64,000 nt of DNA from Streptococcus catagoni. GTDB lineage: Bacteria; Bacillota; Bacilli; Lactobacillales; Streptococcaceae. The stretch is taken from contig NZ_WPCW01000001.1 in the NCBI RefSeq assembly GCF_011421425.1, forward strand, positions 310,001-374,000, given 5' to 3'. The notes beneath the pieces were generated by a model that had not been told where the DNA came from, made no database searches, and saw nothing but the letters and a program-made list of their open reading frames with translations. Positions 17,268-25,765 of this stretch are shown in pieces (the stretch's first letter is position 1; every line of letters starts with the position of its first letter). A program made the position numbers and the translations under genes.

Positions 17268-17334
17268 AGCTAACACTTCCTTTCACCTTTATGTAAATAG
17301 TAAATGAACGTTTTTAGAAATAGATCACAATAAC

Positions 17335-17445
17335 AAGTGACTACTCCACTTTTTTATCAAAAGGTTTTTAGTAATCATAGATTGGATAACATTGTTAAAA
17401 ATCTAACAAAACCCTATAATGAATAAGTCAATCTAAGTGACTACT
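17335..17445 (+). repeat. Direct repeat of an 11-mer 100 bp apart
   Basis: AAGTGACTACT occurs at 17335-17345 and 17435-17445. Both copies lie in the 273-bp gap upstream of the CsbD operon and may be regulatory sites. Confidence 0.5.
17392..17420 (+). promoter_or_regulatory. Plus-strand promoter with no annotated gene
   Basis: TTGTTA (17392-17397), 17-bp spacer, TATAAT (17415-17420). It points into about 110 bp without a reading frame that ends at the hairpin near 17515-17542. Confidence 0.4.
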
Positions 17446-17514
17446 TGTTTATTTATCTATATTGTCATTATATATTTTTTTGATTTTTCAGTCAAGAAAT
17501 AGCTATGGAAAAAT

Positions 17515-17542
17515 AAAAAAACCAGAAAATTTTCTAGTTTTT
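17515..17542. terminator. Terminator after the ABC-F gene (bidirectional)
   Basis: Stem built on CTAGAAAA/TTTTCTGG with A-runs on the left and T-runs on the right. It touches the ABC-F stop codon and works in either direction. Confidence 0.65.
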
Positions 17543-19085
17543 AGGTTAATTTATTAAAATCCCAGACATCCGTCACCCAACCTTGATAAAAATCTGGTTC
17601 ATGACAAACCATAAGGATAGACCCTTTATAGGCTTGTAAGGCATGTCTCAACTCATCTTTAGCATCAACATCTAAATGGTTAGTGGGCTCATCAAGAACC
17701 AGGACATTGTTTTCACGATTCATTAATAGGCAAAAACGAACTTTGGCCTGCTCACCACCTGATAAGACATGAATTTGGCTTTCAATGTGTTTAGAAGTCA
17801 AACCACATCTAGCAAGTGCTGCTCTGACTTCAGCCTGATTTAAGGATGGAAAGGCATCCCAGACAGCTTCTAGGGGAGTTTGACGGATTGTTTCAGCAAC
17901 TTCTTGCTCAAAGTAGCCCAACTCTATAAAATCACCACGCTCCACTTGCCCCTCTAGTGGTTTTATAAGGCCTAACAGGCTTTTTAGCAGGGTTGATTTC
18001 CCGATACCGTTTGCCCCAGTGATAGCAATCTTCTGATTGCGCTCAAAGCTTAAATTAAGAGCTTCTTTAGTTAGGGGGCGATCATAACCAATAATCAGAT
18101 CTTTGGCTTGGAAGATAAAGCGACTTGGTGTTCTGGCTTCCTTGAATTCAAAGCTAGGCTTAGGCTTTTCTGATTGCAGTTCAATAATGTCCATTTTATC
18201 CAGCTTTTTTTGACGAGACATAGCCATATTACGGGTTGCAACACGCGCCTTGTTTCGATTCACAAAGTCCTGTAAATCTGCAATCTCTTTTTGTTGGCGT
18301 TCATAGGCTGCCTCTAACTGAGACTTCTTCATCTCATAGACATCTCTAAATTGGTAGTAGTCACCAGAATAGCGCACTAAATCTTGATTTTCAACATGAT
18401 AGACAATATTAATAACATCATTTAAAAAGGGAATATCGTGAGAAATCAAAACAAAGGCATTCTCATAATTTTGCAAGTAACGTTTTAACCACTCAATATG
18501 TTCTGCATCTAAATAGTTGGTTGGTTCATCAAGGAGTAAAATATCAGGTTTTTCTAAGAGTAGTTTTGCTAACAAAATTTTTGTTCTTTGACCACCAGAT
18601 AACTCTGTAACGTCGCTATCCATCCCAAAGTCCATAACTCCAAGGGCACGAGCCACTTCATCAATTTTAGCGTCAAGGCTATAAAAATCTCTGGACTCAA
18701 GACGATCCTGAAGTTCTCCAACTTCTTCCATAAGGGAGTCCATATCTGCTCCCTCATCAGCCATGGACATATAAATATCATTGATTCTAGCTTCTGTTTT
18801 AAAGAGTTCATCAAAGGCTGTTCTTAAAACATCCCGAACAGTTTGACCTGGTTCGAGGACAGTATGCTGATCCAAATAGCCAGCTGTCACATATTTTGAC
18901 CACTCAATCTTACCTTCATCGGGAACCAAATACCCCGTAACAATGCTCATGAAGGTTGATTTTCCTTCTCCATTAGCTCCTACTAAACCAATATGTTCAC
19001 CCTTTAAGAGTCTAAAAGAGACATTCTCAAATATGGCACGGTCACCAAAACCATGACTTAAATTTTTAACTTCTAGTATACTCAT
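17541..19085 (-). CDS. ABC-F family ATPase (YkpA/YbiT-like)
   Basis: 514-residue soluble protein with two ATPase domains and no membrane segment. Walker A motifs: GANGEGKST (about 36-44) and GANGIGKST (about 350). Signatures: LSGGQRTK and LSGGEQAK. Walker B: ILLLDEPTNYLD and VLVLDEPTNHLD. The interdomain linker (about 240-320, charged and helical) is the P-site tRNA interaction motif region of ABC-F translation factors. The sequence is closest to the housekeeping YkpA/YbiT subgroup rather than to antibiotic-resistance ABC-F proteins, judged from length and linker; that placement is tentative. Confidence 0.88.
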   Translation of the reverse strand: MSILEVKNLSHGFGDRAIFENVSFRLLKGEHIGLVGANGEGKSTFMSIVTGYLVPDEGKIEWSKYVTAGYLDQHTVLEPGQTVRDVLRTAFDELFKTEARINDIYMSMADEGADMDSLMEEVGELQDRLESRDFYSLDAKIDEVARALGVMDFGMDSDVTELSGGQRTKILLAKLLLEKPDILLLDEPTNYLDAEHIEWLKRYLQNYENAFVLISHDIPFLNDVINIVYHVENQDLVRYSGDYYQFRDVYEMKKSQLEAAYERQQKEIADLQDFVNRNKARVATRNMAMSRQKKLDKMDIIELQSEKPKPSFEFKEARTPSRFIFQAKDLIIGYDRPLTKEALNLSFERNQKIAITGANGIGKSTLLKSLLGLIKPLEGQVERGDFIELGYFEQEVAETIRQTPLEAVWDAFPSLNQAEVRAALARCGLTSKHIESQIHVLSGGEQAKVRFCLLMNRENNVLVLDEPTNHLDVDAKDELRHALQAYKGSILMVCHEPDFYQGWVTDVWDFNKLT

Positions 19086-19132
19086 TTATTATTAAATACA
19101 AAGATTAGGATCTCTGCTTTTCCTTTCCCATC

Positions 19133-19155
19133 AAAAAAGCCGTTAGCACGGCTTT
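19133..19155 (-). terminator. Terminator of the pdxK/ECF operon
   Basis: Stem AAAGCCG-N5-CGGCTTT type with T6 on the minus strand, 44 bp after the ECF S gene. Confidence 0.85.
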
Positions 19156-19198
19156 AAGTCATCCCTATTATGGCAAAAATAAGAATACTTGTCAATTT

Positions 19199-19729
19199 TT
19201 ACTTTTTACCTAAAAATGATTTAAAAATAGGATAAAGAATTGGCACTGCTATAATAGTCACTAGAGAAGTTCCAAAGGTTCCTATAATCTTGACAAAAGC
19301 AGATATCAAAGCTGCATTCATAGGTAAAGAAGCCACGACAAGATTAATAAAAGTATATTTAAAAAGGTTAAGGATAATCTTTGTTAAAGCAGCAACAAAA
19401 GCTATGATCACAACATTTTTCTTGCTGTCATCTGATGCCATCCATTTCTCAAAAATGAAGCCTATGAGCACACAAACGATTACAGCTTCTAAAAGGGTGA
19501 TCCAAACCTCAGCTGCATAACCATTTAAGATATCAAAAATCCCTAGACCCAGACAAGCTATCAAAGAGGCTCGCTTGGTGCCAAAGAGCAGAACTGCCAC
19601 TACAACAAGGGCATTACCCAGATGAACAAACTGTGGTCCTATAGGTATACGTAGAAACTGAACACTGATAACAATAAGTGCTGCGTAAAGACTGATATCA
19701 ACGACTTCCTTAGTCTGTAATTTTTTCAT
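19199..19729 (-). CDS. ECF transporter S component, probably for a B6 vitamer
   Basis: 176 residues with about six hydrophobic helices and the short basic N-terminus typical of energy-coupling-factor substrate-binding subunits (QFLRIPIGPQFVHLGNALVV, then LGLGIFDILNGY). It would bind its vitamin in the membrane and use the shared EcfAAT module encoded elsewhere. Its start overlaps pdxK by 20 bp, and a MocR regulator is divergent, which points to pyridoxine, pyridoxal or pyridoxamine uptake (PdxU-like). The substrate is inferred only from neighbours; a hydroxymethylpyrimidine carrier is the main alternative. Confidence 0.8.
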   Translation of the reverse strand: MKKLQTKEVVDISLYAALIVISVQFLRIPIGPQFVHLGNALVVVAVLLFGTKRASLIACLGLGIFDILNGYAAEVWITLLEAVIVCVLIGFIFEKWMASDDSKKNVVIIAFVAALTKIILNLFKYTFINLVVASLPMNAALISAFVKIIGTFGTSLVTIIAVPILYPIFKSFLGKK

Positions 19730-20585
19730 TTTTTCTCTCCAATAAGTGCTGAAAACCCACCATCAAATCCAAAAGTTGACCTTCATAAGCGATGCCATAC
19801 CTTAACTCTTCTCCCAAAGCTAATGTCTCTTCCAAAGATTTATCTAAGAATCGCAGAGCTAAAGGGATAGTATCTTCAAATGATAAATCATGAAAATAGC
19901 CAGCTGCTAAAATAGCAGTCAATAAGTCCCCTGTCCCATAAAAATGAAAGGGGTAAGCCTTGGCCATATGGTAAGAAACTCTCTTTTGATTTCTATTAAA
20001 ATAGGCTAGGCCAATCCTATCTTCTTCCAAGCTTAGTCCTGTTATAAGGATATGTTTATTATCTAATTTGGCAAGTTCTGATAGGATGCCTTCAATGTCT
20101 CTTTTTTGATATTTTTCACCCGGATATGGGAGTCCTGATAAGAAAGCTGCCTCTGTCAGGTTTGGTATAATAACATCTACTCCCTTACAAAAACGCCGCA
20201 TTTCTATAGGAAAATCCTTATCAAATCCCTGATAGAGCTTGCCCTTATCTGCCATGATGGGATCCACAAAAAGTGGTAAGTCTTGATCAGTAGCATATTT
20301 TTTCAAACTTCTTAATTGTTCCTTACTCTTGAAATAGCCTGTAAGCACACCATCAACTCTAAAGTTCAGGCTTGTCCATTGCCTTAAGAAGCCCAGCATT
20401 TCCTCCTCTAAAACCCTACAATAAATCTCTTGAAAATCTCCAGTATGTGACGATAGCAAAACTGTCGGTAAGGGTTTTACCGAGATTTGGCAAGCCGACA
20501 TAAGAGGTAAGGAGCTTGTCAGAGCAACTTTCCCTAAACCTGCAAGATCATTAGCCACGATAAGCGACTTCGTCTTTTTATTCAT
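19710..20585 (-). CDS. pdxK: Pyridoxal/pyridoxine/pyridoxamine kinase
   Basis: 291-residue ribokinase-fold enzyme that phosphorylates B6 vitamers to make PLP precursors. Visible are the N-terminal NDLAGLGKVALTSSLP, FVDPIMADKGKLY (ADP/Mg site), ITGLSL and the catalytic region FHFYGTGDLLTAILAAG, with the GTGD anion-hole motif and its catalytic Asp. Length and order fit the PdxK/PdxY group. It is the first gene of a two-gene operon with the ECF S component and shares a promoter region with the MocR gene. Confidence 0.9.
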   Translation of the reverse strand: MNKKTKSLIVANDLAGLGKVALTSSLPLMSACQISVKPLPTVLLSSHTGDFQEIYCRVLEEEMLGFLRQWTSLNFRVDGVLTGYFKSKEQLRSLKKYATDQDLPLFVDPIMADKGKLYQGFDKDFPIEMRRFCKGVDVIIPNLTEAAFLSGLPYPGEKYQKRDIEGILSELAKLDNKHILITGLSLEEDRIGLAYFNRNQKRVSYHMAKAYPFHFYGTGDLLTAILAAGYFHDLSFEDTIPLALRFLDKSLEETLALGEELRYGIAYEGQLLDLMVGFQHLLERKNEKITD

Positions 20586-20622
20586 AACTGAACCTTACTT
20601 CTAAACTTTTATTACTATCTGT

Positions 20623-20652
20623 ATTGTAAGAAAAGCCTAGCTGTAATACAAT
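20623..20652. promoter_or_regulatory. Superimposed divergent promoters, pdxK and MocR gene
   Basis: Plus strand: TTGTAA (20624-20629), 17 bp, TACAAT (20647-20652). Minus strand: TTGTAT (20651-20646), 17 bp, TACAAT (20628-20623). The -35 of each lies on the -10 of the other, and TATTGTA...TACAATA forms a dyad. Only one polymerase can bind at a time. Confidence 0.7.
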
Positions 20653-20683
20653 AGAGAAAATAAGGAATTGTACGGGGACAGTT

Positions 20684-21982
20684 ATGAGCAGCAAGTACCA
20701 AAGAATTATTGAAGATATCAGCCAAAAAATCCATTCTGGCTCCTTAAAAAAAGGAGATAAATTACCTTCCATTCGACAACTCAGTCAAAGCTATGCCTGT
20801 AGCAAAGATACTGTTCAAAGAGCTCTAATGGAACTTAAATTTAGAAATGATATCTACGCGGTCAACAAGAGTGGTTATTATGTCCTAGAAAGCCATTTTC
20901 ACGAAGAAAATCCCATTGAACTCAGTATAAATACTTTCAATGATATGGCCTATAAGGACTTTAGGTTATGTATGACCGAAAGCTTGGTTAATCGCGAAAA
21001 CTATTTATTCAACTACTATCACCAGACACGAGGTCTAAAGGAATTAATCAAGTCTTTACATAAACAGCTTGCTAAAGACGCTGTTTATGCTAAAGAAAAT
21101 AATATACTGGTAACATCTGGTAGCCAACAAGCCCTCTATATTTTATCTCAGATGCCTTTTCCAAATGGCAAAAAGACTATCTTAATTGAGCAGCCGACCT
21201 ATCCTCGCTTACTGGACCTAATTACCTTCCATAAACTACCCTTTCAAACAATTGAACGCCATTTTGAAGGGCTTGATTTAAAAAAATTAGAAGAAATCTT
21301 TAGCCGTCAAGATATTAAATTTTTCTATACAATGTCACGTTTTTCAAATCCATTGGGGCTGGCTTATACAAGTTCTGAGAAACAAAAGATCGTTGAATTA
21401 GCAGAGCGCTATGATGTTTATATTCTAGAAGATGACTATATGGGGGATTTTAGTAAGACAAATGAACTTCCCCTACACTATTATGACACTTCAGAACATG
21501 TTATCTATCTCAAATCTTTCTCGATCACAGTTTTCCCTGCATTGCGCTTAGCTAGCTTGATTCTCCCAGAGTCCCTCATGGAGCTTTTTCTCAAATATAA
21601 AAAGATAATGGATTATGATACCAGTTTGATCATGCAAAAAGCACTATCCATCTATATAGATAACGGCATGTTTTCCAAAAATGTTCACTATCTTAATCAG
21701 GTTTTTAAGGAACAGTGTCAGCATGCCAAAGAACTTATCCAAAGTTTCCCAGAATTTTCTAGCCATCACATTCTCCCTCAAAAGTTACTCATTGAACTTG
21801 CAGACAAAGCTTCTCTGAACAATCTTACCTTCACTAAGGAAGTAAGCTCTTTATCGCATAATTACATCAATGATTGCAGTAAGCCATATATTCAAATATC
21901 AAACAATGAAAACTTACTTGAAAATCTCACCCTTTTAAGAACTTGTTTAAGAGAGAAAAAAGAGAGCAGACAAAAGTCCTAA
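20684..21982 (+). CDS. MocR-family (GntR-HTH/aminotransferase) regulator, PdxR-like
   Basis: 432 residues. The N-terminal winged HTH of the GntR type (about 1-70: GDKLPSIRQLSQSYACSKDT) joins a fold-type I aminotransferase-like domain (about 90-430) that binds PLP as effector. The PLP-binding elements are VTSGSQQALYILSQ, SNPLGL, EDDYMGDF and the putative Schiff-base lysine in YLKSFS (about residue 281). MocR proteins of this type, such as PdxR, control vitamin B6 genes. Divergence from pdxK and the ECF S gene strongly suggests these are its targets. No catalytic aminotransferase role is expected. Confidence 0.88.
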   Translation: MSSKYQRIIEDISQKIHSGSLKKGDKLPSIRQLSQSYACSKDTVQRALMELKFRNDIYAVNKSGYYVLESHFHEENPIELSINTFNDMAYKDFRLCMTESLVNRENYLFNYYHQTRGLKELIKSLHKQLAKDAVYAKENNILVTSGSQQALYILSQMPFPNGKKTILIEQPTYPRLLDLITFHKLPFQTIERHFEGLDLKKLEEIFSRQDIKFFYTMSRFSNPLGLAYTSSEKQKIVELAERYDVYILEDDYMGDFSKTNELPLHYYDTSEHVIYLKSFSITVFPALRLASLILPESLMELFLKYKKIMDYDTSLIMQKALSIYIDNGMFSKNVHYLNQVFKEQCQHAKELIQSFPEFSSHHILPQKLLIELADKASLNNLTFTKEVSSLSHNYINDCSKPYIQISNNENLLENLTLLRTCLREKKESRQKS

Positions 21983-21988
21983 AATAAG

Positions 21989-22038
21989 AAAATAGCATGA
22001 AATCTTTGTTCATAAAACAGTGATTCCATGCTATTTTT
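21989..22038 (+). terminator. Terminator of the MocR gene
   Basis: Stem AAAATAGCATG/CATGCTATTTT with further pairing inside and T5 after it. Confidence 0.8.
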
Positions 22039-22052
22039 ATAGTTTATCTTAG

Positions 22053-22082
22053 AAAAAGTCACTTCTATGTCGGACTTTTTTA
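22053..22082 (-). terminator. Terminator of the ATP-cone gene
   Basis: Minus-strand stem AAAGTC-N12-GACTTT followed by T-rich sequence. Confidence 0.6.
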
Positions 22083-22090
22083 GTGTTTTT

Positions 22091-22429
22091 TTATTTAGTT
22101 TGTTCAAATCTTAGATGGACAATAATGCTATCTCCATAGCCATTTCTTTCCAAATCTCTTTGAAGACGATAAGAAATGTAGTGTTCAGCAATATTAATAT
22201 AGCCAGCATCCATAAGGCGATTCTCAACAAGGGATTGAATCATATTGATCGTTGGTTTTTCAACTTTTGCTTCTTCTAGGTCAATAATAACTTTCTTTGT
22301 AACCTGTGCCAAGTTTTGGCGCCATGTTTCATCTATAACATAGACAGTCTGAGCTGCTTTGATGATTGCTTGAAAAATCTTTTCCGGGTCAAATTCGGCA
22401 ACCTGTCCATCACGTTTAATAATTTGCAT
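22091..22429 (-). CDS. Stand-alone ATP-cone domain protein
   Basis: 112 residues made up almost entirely of one ATP-cone, the nucleotide-sensing domain of ribonucleotide reductases and NrdR: MQIIKRDGQVAEFDPEKIFQ and AGYINIAEHYISYRLQRDLER are diagnostic. The zinc ribbon of NrdR and the catalytic part of NrdD/NrdA are absent, so it is neither of these. It may sense ATP/dATP and act on a reductase or regulator in trans, but this is speculative. It has its own good promoter and lies between the B6 module and the asd pseudogene. Confidence 0.82.
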   Translation of the reverse strand: MQIIKRDGQVAEFDPEKIFQAIIKAAQTVYVIDETWRQNLAQVTKKVIIDLEEAKVEKPTINMIQSLVENRLMDAGYINIAEHYISYRLQRDLERNGYGDSIIVHLRFEQTK

Positions 22430-22465
22430 AAAATGGCCTCATTTCATTCTTTTCAACTTATATTC

Positions 22466-22494
22466 ATTATGCAAATATTTTGAATTCTTGTCAA
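22466..22494 (-). promoter_or_regulatory. Promoter of the ATP-cone gene
   Basis: Minus strand TTGACA (22494-22489), 17-bp spacer, CATAAT (22471-22466), 37 bp before the ATG. Confidence 0.75.
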
Positions 22495-22505
22495 GTTTTA
22501 AGGCT

Positions 22506-22526
22506 AAAAAAGCTTGAAATTAGCTT
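22506..22526 (-). terminator. Weak terminator after the asd pseudogene
   Basis: Minus-strand stem AAGCT-N7-AGCTT followed by a T-run; short stem, so moderate support only. Confidence 0.4.
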
Positions 22527-22579
22527 CTGAATGAACTTTTACAAGAAGTGACAAATTGTGCATAGATATTCATTTTGAT

Positions 22580-23654
22580 CTATAGGAGTTCAAATAGGTC
22601 TGTTTTTGTAGGTCTAATCAGTCCACGCTTATGTAAAGTTTCAGCAATTTGAACTGAATTCCATGCTGTTCCCTTTAAAAGATTATCAGATACTACCCAT
22701 AAATGGATGCCATTTGGTAGATCCAAATCTTTTCGAATCCGACCAACAAAGATATCTTTGGAACCAATAGCATTAAGAGTTTGCGGATATACTTGATTGC
22801 TGACATCATCTTCTAAGACAGCTCCTGGAAAGACTGAAATGGCAGATCTTACCTGGTCAATTGGAGCCTCTTTTTTGTTTCAATATAGACAGATTCTGAA
22901 TGTGCCCTTATGATGGGTATATGAACGCAGGTTGCTGACACTTTTAGTGATGGATAGGACATGATCTTCTTTGTTTCCTTGGTCATCTTCATCTCCTCAT
23001 AGGTATAATCATTCTGAGTGAAAAGATCAATTTGTGCCAAGGCATTAAAGGCAATGGGGAAGTGTTTTTGATCTGCAGCAGTTTGTAAGATGTGAGCGGA
23101 GAGGTCTTTTGCATTGGGCCTTGATCCATAAGTTCTTTGTACTGATGATATGTTTCATTTATGGCAGATTGCCCTGCCCCAGAAACAGCTTGATAGGTCG
23201 AAACGATGATCCTCTCTATTCCCCATTTTTATCGGATGGGTTCTACTGCTACCATCAACTGAATTGTTGAACAGCTGGGACAGGCTATAATCCCCTGATG
23301 ATCATCCAAGGCTTGTGAGTTAACTTCTGGTACCACCAGAGGCACAGCCGGATTTTGTCTAAAATAGGAAGTGTTATCTACAACTACAGCGCCAGCCTTA
23401 ACTGCATAAGGGGCATATTTTTTAGATATGGTTCCACCAGCTGAAAATAGGGCTATATCAATATTTTCAAAGGAATCTTCTCTGGTTTCATCTACAAGAG
23501 CATCTGTGTCTTTAAATGCCATCCTTTTTCCTGCGGATTTTGCTGAGGCTAAAAGCTTTAGACTTGAAATAGGGAGGTCGGACTCTTCTAGCATCGCTAT
23601 CATTTGTGAACCAACCGCACCAGTAGCTCCAACTACTGCAACCGTATAAGCCCT
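22580..23654 (-). pseudogene. asd: Aspartate-semialdehyde dehydrogenase, inactivated
   Basis: Full-length remains of asd, the enzyme that reduces aspartyl phosphate in the Lys/Thr/Met pathway. Four lesions are visible. The start codon reads AGG (23654-23652) behind an intact AAAGGAGAAGG ribosome site. An in-frame TAA (CAA expected) follows VAVEPIR near 23229. A frameshift lies near 23120, after ELMDQG. A second lies in an A-run near 22870, after YIETK. Between them the protein is recognisable: [14 protein letters not shown], the catalytic cysteine in [39 protein letters not shown] and [16 protein letters not shown]. Sequencing error cannot explain all four. Confidence 0.93.
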
Positions 23655-23750
23655 ATCCTTCTCCTTTATTCTCTTGCATGAAGGACTTTACATTGTCGAG
23701 GTTTTTACATGCTTTTTATTATAGCTTACAATTAGTCAAAATCAAAGTAT

Positions 23751-23893
23751 AAAAAAACCTCTGTCTCAAGACAGAGGTATGGGGCATTCAGTGAATGTGA
23801 TAAAAGGGTTCACACAATTTATCAAAGTCGGCTCCTGCCTTAATGACCTCCCCAGCGCAAATGTGATCTAAGATCACAATCGACTCATCGCAT
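23751..23893 (-). ncRNA. asd RNA motif (small RNA upstream of asd)
   Basis: About 143 nt without reading frame, between cls and the asd pseudogene. It has its own promoter and ends in a perfect 10-bp hairpin (ACCTCTGTCT/AGACAGAGGT) followed by T7. Position, strand and length match the conserved asd RNA motif of lactic acid bacteria, known in streptococci as a separate small RNA upstream of asd. I assign it by context and recollection of the motif; I could not align it to a covariance model. An internal dyad GTGATCTTAGATCAC (near 23863-23877) is a likely stem. Confidence 0.75.
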
Positions 23894-23899
23894 AAAACC

Positions 23900-23928
23900 A
23901 TCATAACAGAAAATGGTTGCAATTACAA
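23900..23928 (-). promoter_or_regulatory. Promoter of the asd RNA
   Basis: Minus strand TTGTAA (23928-23923), 17 bp, TATGAT (23905-23900) with an upstream TG. It overlaps the cls stop codon. Confidence 0.65.
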
Positions 23929-25500
23929 GAGCGGTGCAATTGTTTTAACCAATAAGCCCATCACTTTTTGATACCAAGGACGATTATGAACTTTTTTCAG
24001 AGTCACCCGACTGGATAAGTTTTTGGTTTCTTGAAAATCTTTGACAATATCTGCAATTGTTGAAGCACGGTACAAGTAAGCTGCGCATTCAAAATGATGA
24101 TAGAGGCTTCGGTAATCAAGGTTGATAGATCCCACAACTGCCTTGATATTATCACTAACAAAGACCTTTGAGTGGATAAAGCCTGGATCATACTCATAGA
24201 TCTTAACCCCAGAAGACATGAGACCCTTATAATAGGTCTTTGCAAGTGCATAAGGGATAGCCTTGTCAGGCTTACCTGGCATAATAATCTCTATATCAAC
24301 CCCACGCTCAGCAGCAAAACGGATGGCATGTTCCAATTCACTGTTTAAGATTAAATAGGGCGTCATGATATAGACATACTCTTTAGCATGATTCAAGATA
24401 TCAATATAGACATTTTCTCCGATTTTATCAGTATCCAGTGGTGAATCCCCATAGGGAATGACATAGCCATCTGTTGGTATACCAGTGTCGTGTTTAGCTA
24501 AATAAGGCTCAATCTCAAAACCTTTTTCTGTGATTGACCACATTTGTAAAAATAAGATTAAGAAACTATCAACTGCTTCACCTTCAATCATCAGACCAGA
24601 ATCTTTCCAATGACCAAAGCGCTCATACTCGTTAATATACTCATCAGCTAAATTAACACCGCCTGTAAAGGCAACCTCACCATCAATAACTACAATTTTG
24701 CGGTGATCCCGATAATTGTAATAAGTGGAAATAAAAGGTGAAATAGGAGAAAAAGCTTTAGCCTGGATTCCAATTTTTGCTAGTCGTTCGGCGTAATCAG
24801 GAGATAGGGTTGAGAGTTCATTCATCCCATCATATAAAACCCTAACTTCTACTCCTTCTTTTATTTTAGCTTCTAGAATGGTAAGTGTTTCTCCCCACAT
24901 CAAACCTTCAGCAATAATATAGAATTCCATAAAGATGTACTTTTTGGCCTTAAATAACTCTTCTTTAAAGGCTTCAAAAAACGCTTCCCCACTGGAAAAA
25001 TATTGTGATTTTGTATTACTGTAAACAGGAAATCTTTCTCGACTTCTTTGTAAATATTGAACCAAGTGATAGGTCGCAGAAGTATTGTCTTTTAAAATCT
25101 CCACGACTTCCTGATCATCTTTTACATAAGGACGACTCAAGTCAACTAAATGATTTATCCTTCTTTTTAAGCCCCGATAGCCCCAGTCAAACTTAGTATA
25201 GATTAATAATAAAGATCCCAGCAAGGGAGCAATCATAATCAAAATAAGCCAGGTGACTCTTGATATAGCATCCATATCACTATTTACTAAGTATAAGACG
25301 ATAGCAACTGCAAAAATTGATTCAATAAAGGTTAAACCGAAATGGTATTGCTCCATCCAAGCATATGATTTAAAGATAAAAGCCATTTGGATAATAATCA
25401 ATAGGGCAATCAAACTTACGCGGCTAAAGACTCCCCGTAGAAAACCACGTTTACTCTTATGGAGCAAGTGTTTTACTTTTATTTTCTTTTTAATATGCAT
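23923..25500 (-). CDS. cls: Cardiolipin synthase
   Basis: 525-residue membrane enzyme condensing two phosphatidylglycerols to cardiolipin. Two N-terminal hydrophobic helices (about 23-45 and 53-75) anchor it. Two phospholipase D motifs are present: HRKIVVIDGEVAFTGGVN and HSKVFVSDNIKAVVGSINLD, each with HxK(x4)D and G-S/G-N. The ATG at 25500 (MHIKKKIKVKH) is only about 2 bases after GGAGGG; a TTG three codons earlier lies inside the ribosome site and is less likely. Expected length and motifs make the assignment secure. An extended -10 (TGGTATAAT, 25533-25528) lies just upstream. Confidence 0.92.
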   Translation of the reverse strand: MHIKKKIKVKHLLHKSKRGFLRGVFSRVSLIALLIIIQMAFIFKSYAWMEQYHFGLTFIESIFAVAIVLYLVNSDMDAISRVTWLILIMIAPLLGSLLLIYTKFDWGYRGLKRRINHLVDLSRPYVKDDQEVVEILKDNTSATYHLVQYLQRSRERFPVYSNTKSQYFSSGEAFFEAFKEELFKAKKYIFMEFYIIAEGLMWGETLTILEAKIKEGVEVRVLYDGMNELSTLSPDYAERLAKIGIQAKAFSPISPFISTYYNYRDHRKIVVIDGEVAFTGGVNLADEYINEYERFGHWKDSGLMIEGEAVDSFLILFLQMWSITEKGFEIEPYLAKHDTGIPTDGYVIPYGDSPLDTDKIGENVYIDILNHAKEYVYIMTPYLILNSELEHAIRFAAERGVDIEIIMPGKPDKAIPYALAKTYYKGLMSSGVKIYEYDPGFIHSKVFVSDNIKAVVGSINLDYRSLYHHFECAAYLYRASTIADIVKDFQETKNLSSRVTLKKVHNRPWYQKVMGLLVKTIAPLL

Positions 25501-25576
25501 TCCCTCCAAAACATGACTTTATTTTATATTATACCATATTATTTTTTATAGAAAGCTCTCCTACACCTTTCTTAAG

Positions 25577-25690
25577 TCTTTTTTGTAAGTGCTACCACGG
25601 TTATCAGCTGACTTCTAAGCCGTCAGCCTACAAATCTTTTTCCGCAGACTCAGCTGCCTAAATTGGCTGCCAGGAAAAAGTTTTTCCCTC
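25577..25690 (+). other. Structured GC-richer intergenic segment, candidate small RNA
   Basis: The 265-bp gap between fhs and cls holds two nested hairpins. The first closes TTTGTA (25582-25587) on TACAAA (25629-25634) with an inner stem GCTGAC/GTCAGC. The second closes CTTTTTCC (25636-25643) on GGAAAAAG (25673-25680) and is followed by T5 on the plus strand, like a terminator. No plus-strand gene lies upstream. Function unknown. Confidence 0.4.
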
Positions 25691-25765
25691 CAAAAAAAGT
25701 CATCAAAAAAGATCAAAGAAAAGGAATTTTTCTTCAATCTGAAATAAGGTTTTTCTTTTAGAAGC

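Noticed and set aside
22849..23603. Two short separate proteins inside the asd region
   Set aside because: Both are in-register fragments of one dehydrogenase joined by frameshifts; best described as a single pseudogene.
25577..25690. T-box or riboswitch leader of cls
   Set aside because: GGTAGCAC recalls a T-box fragment, but the rest of the T-box consensus is missing, and cls has its own promoter downstream of this block.
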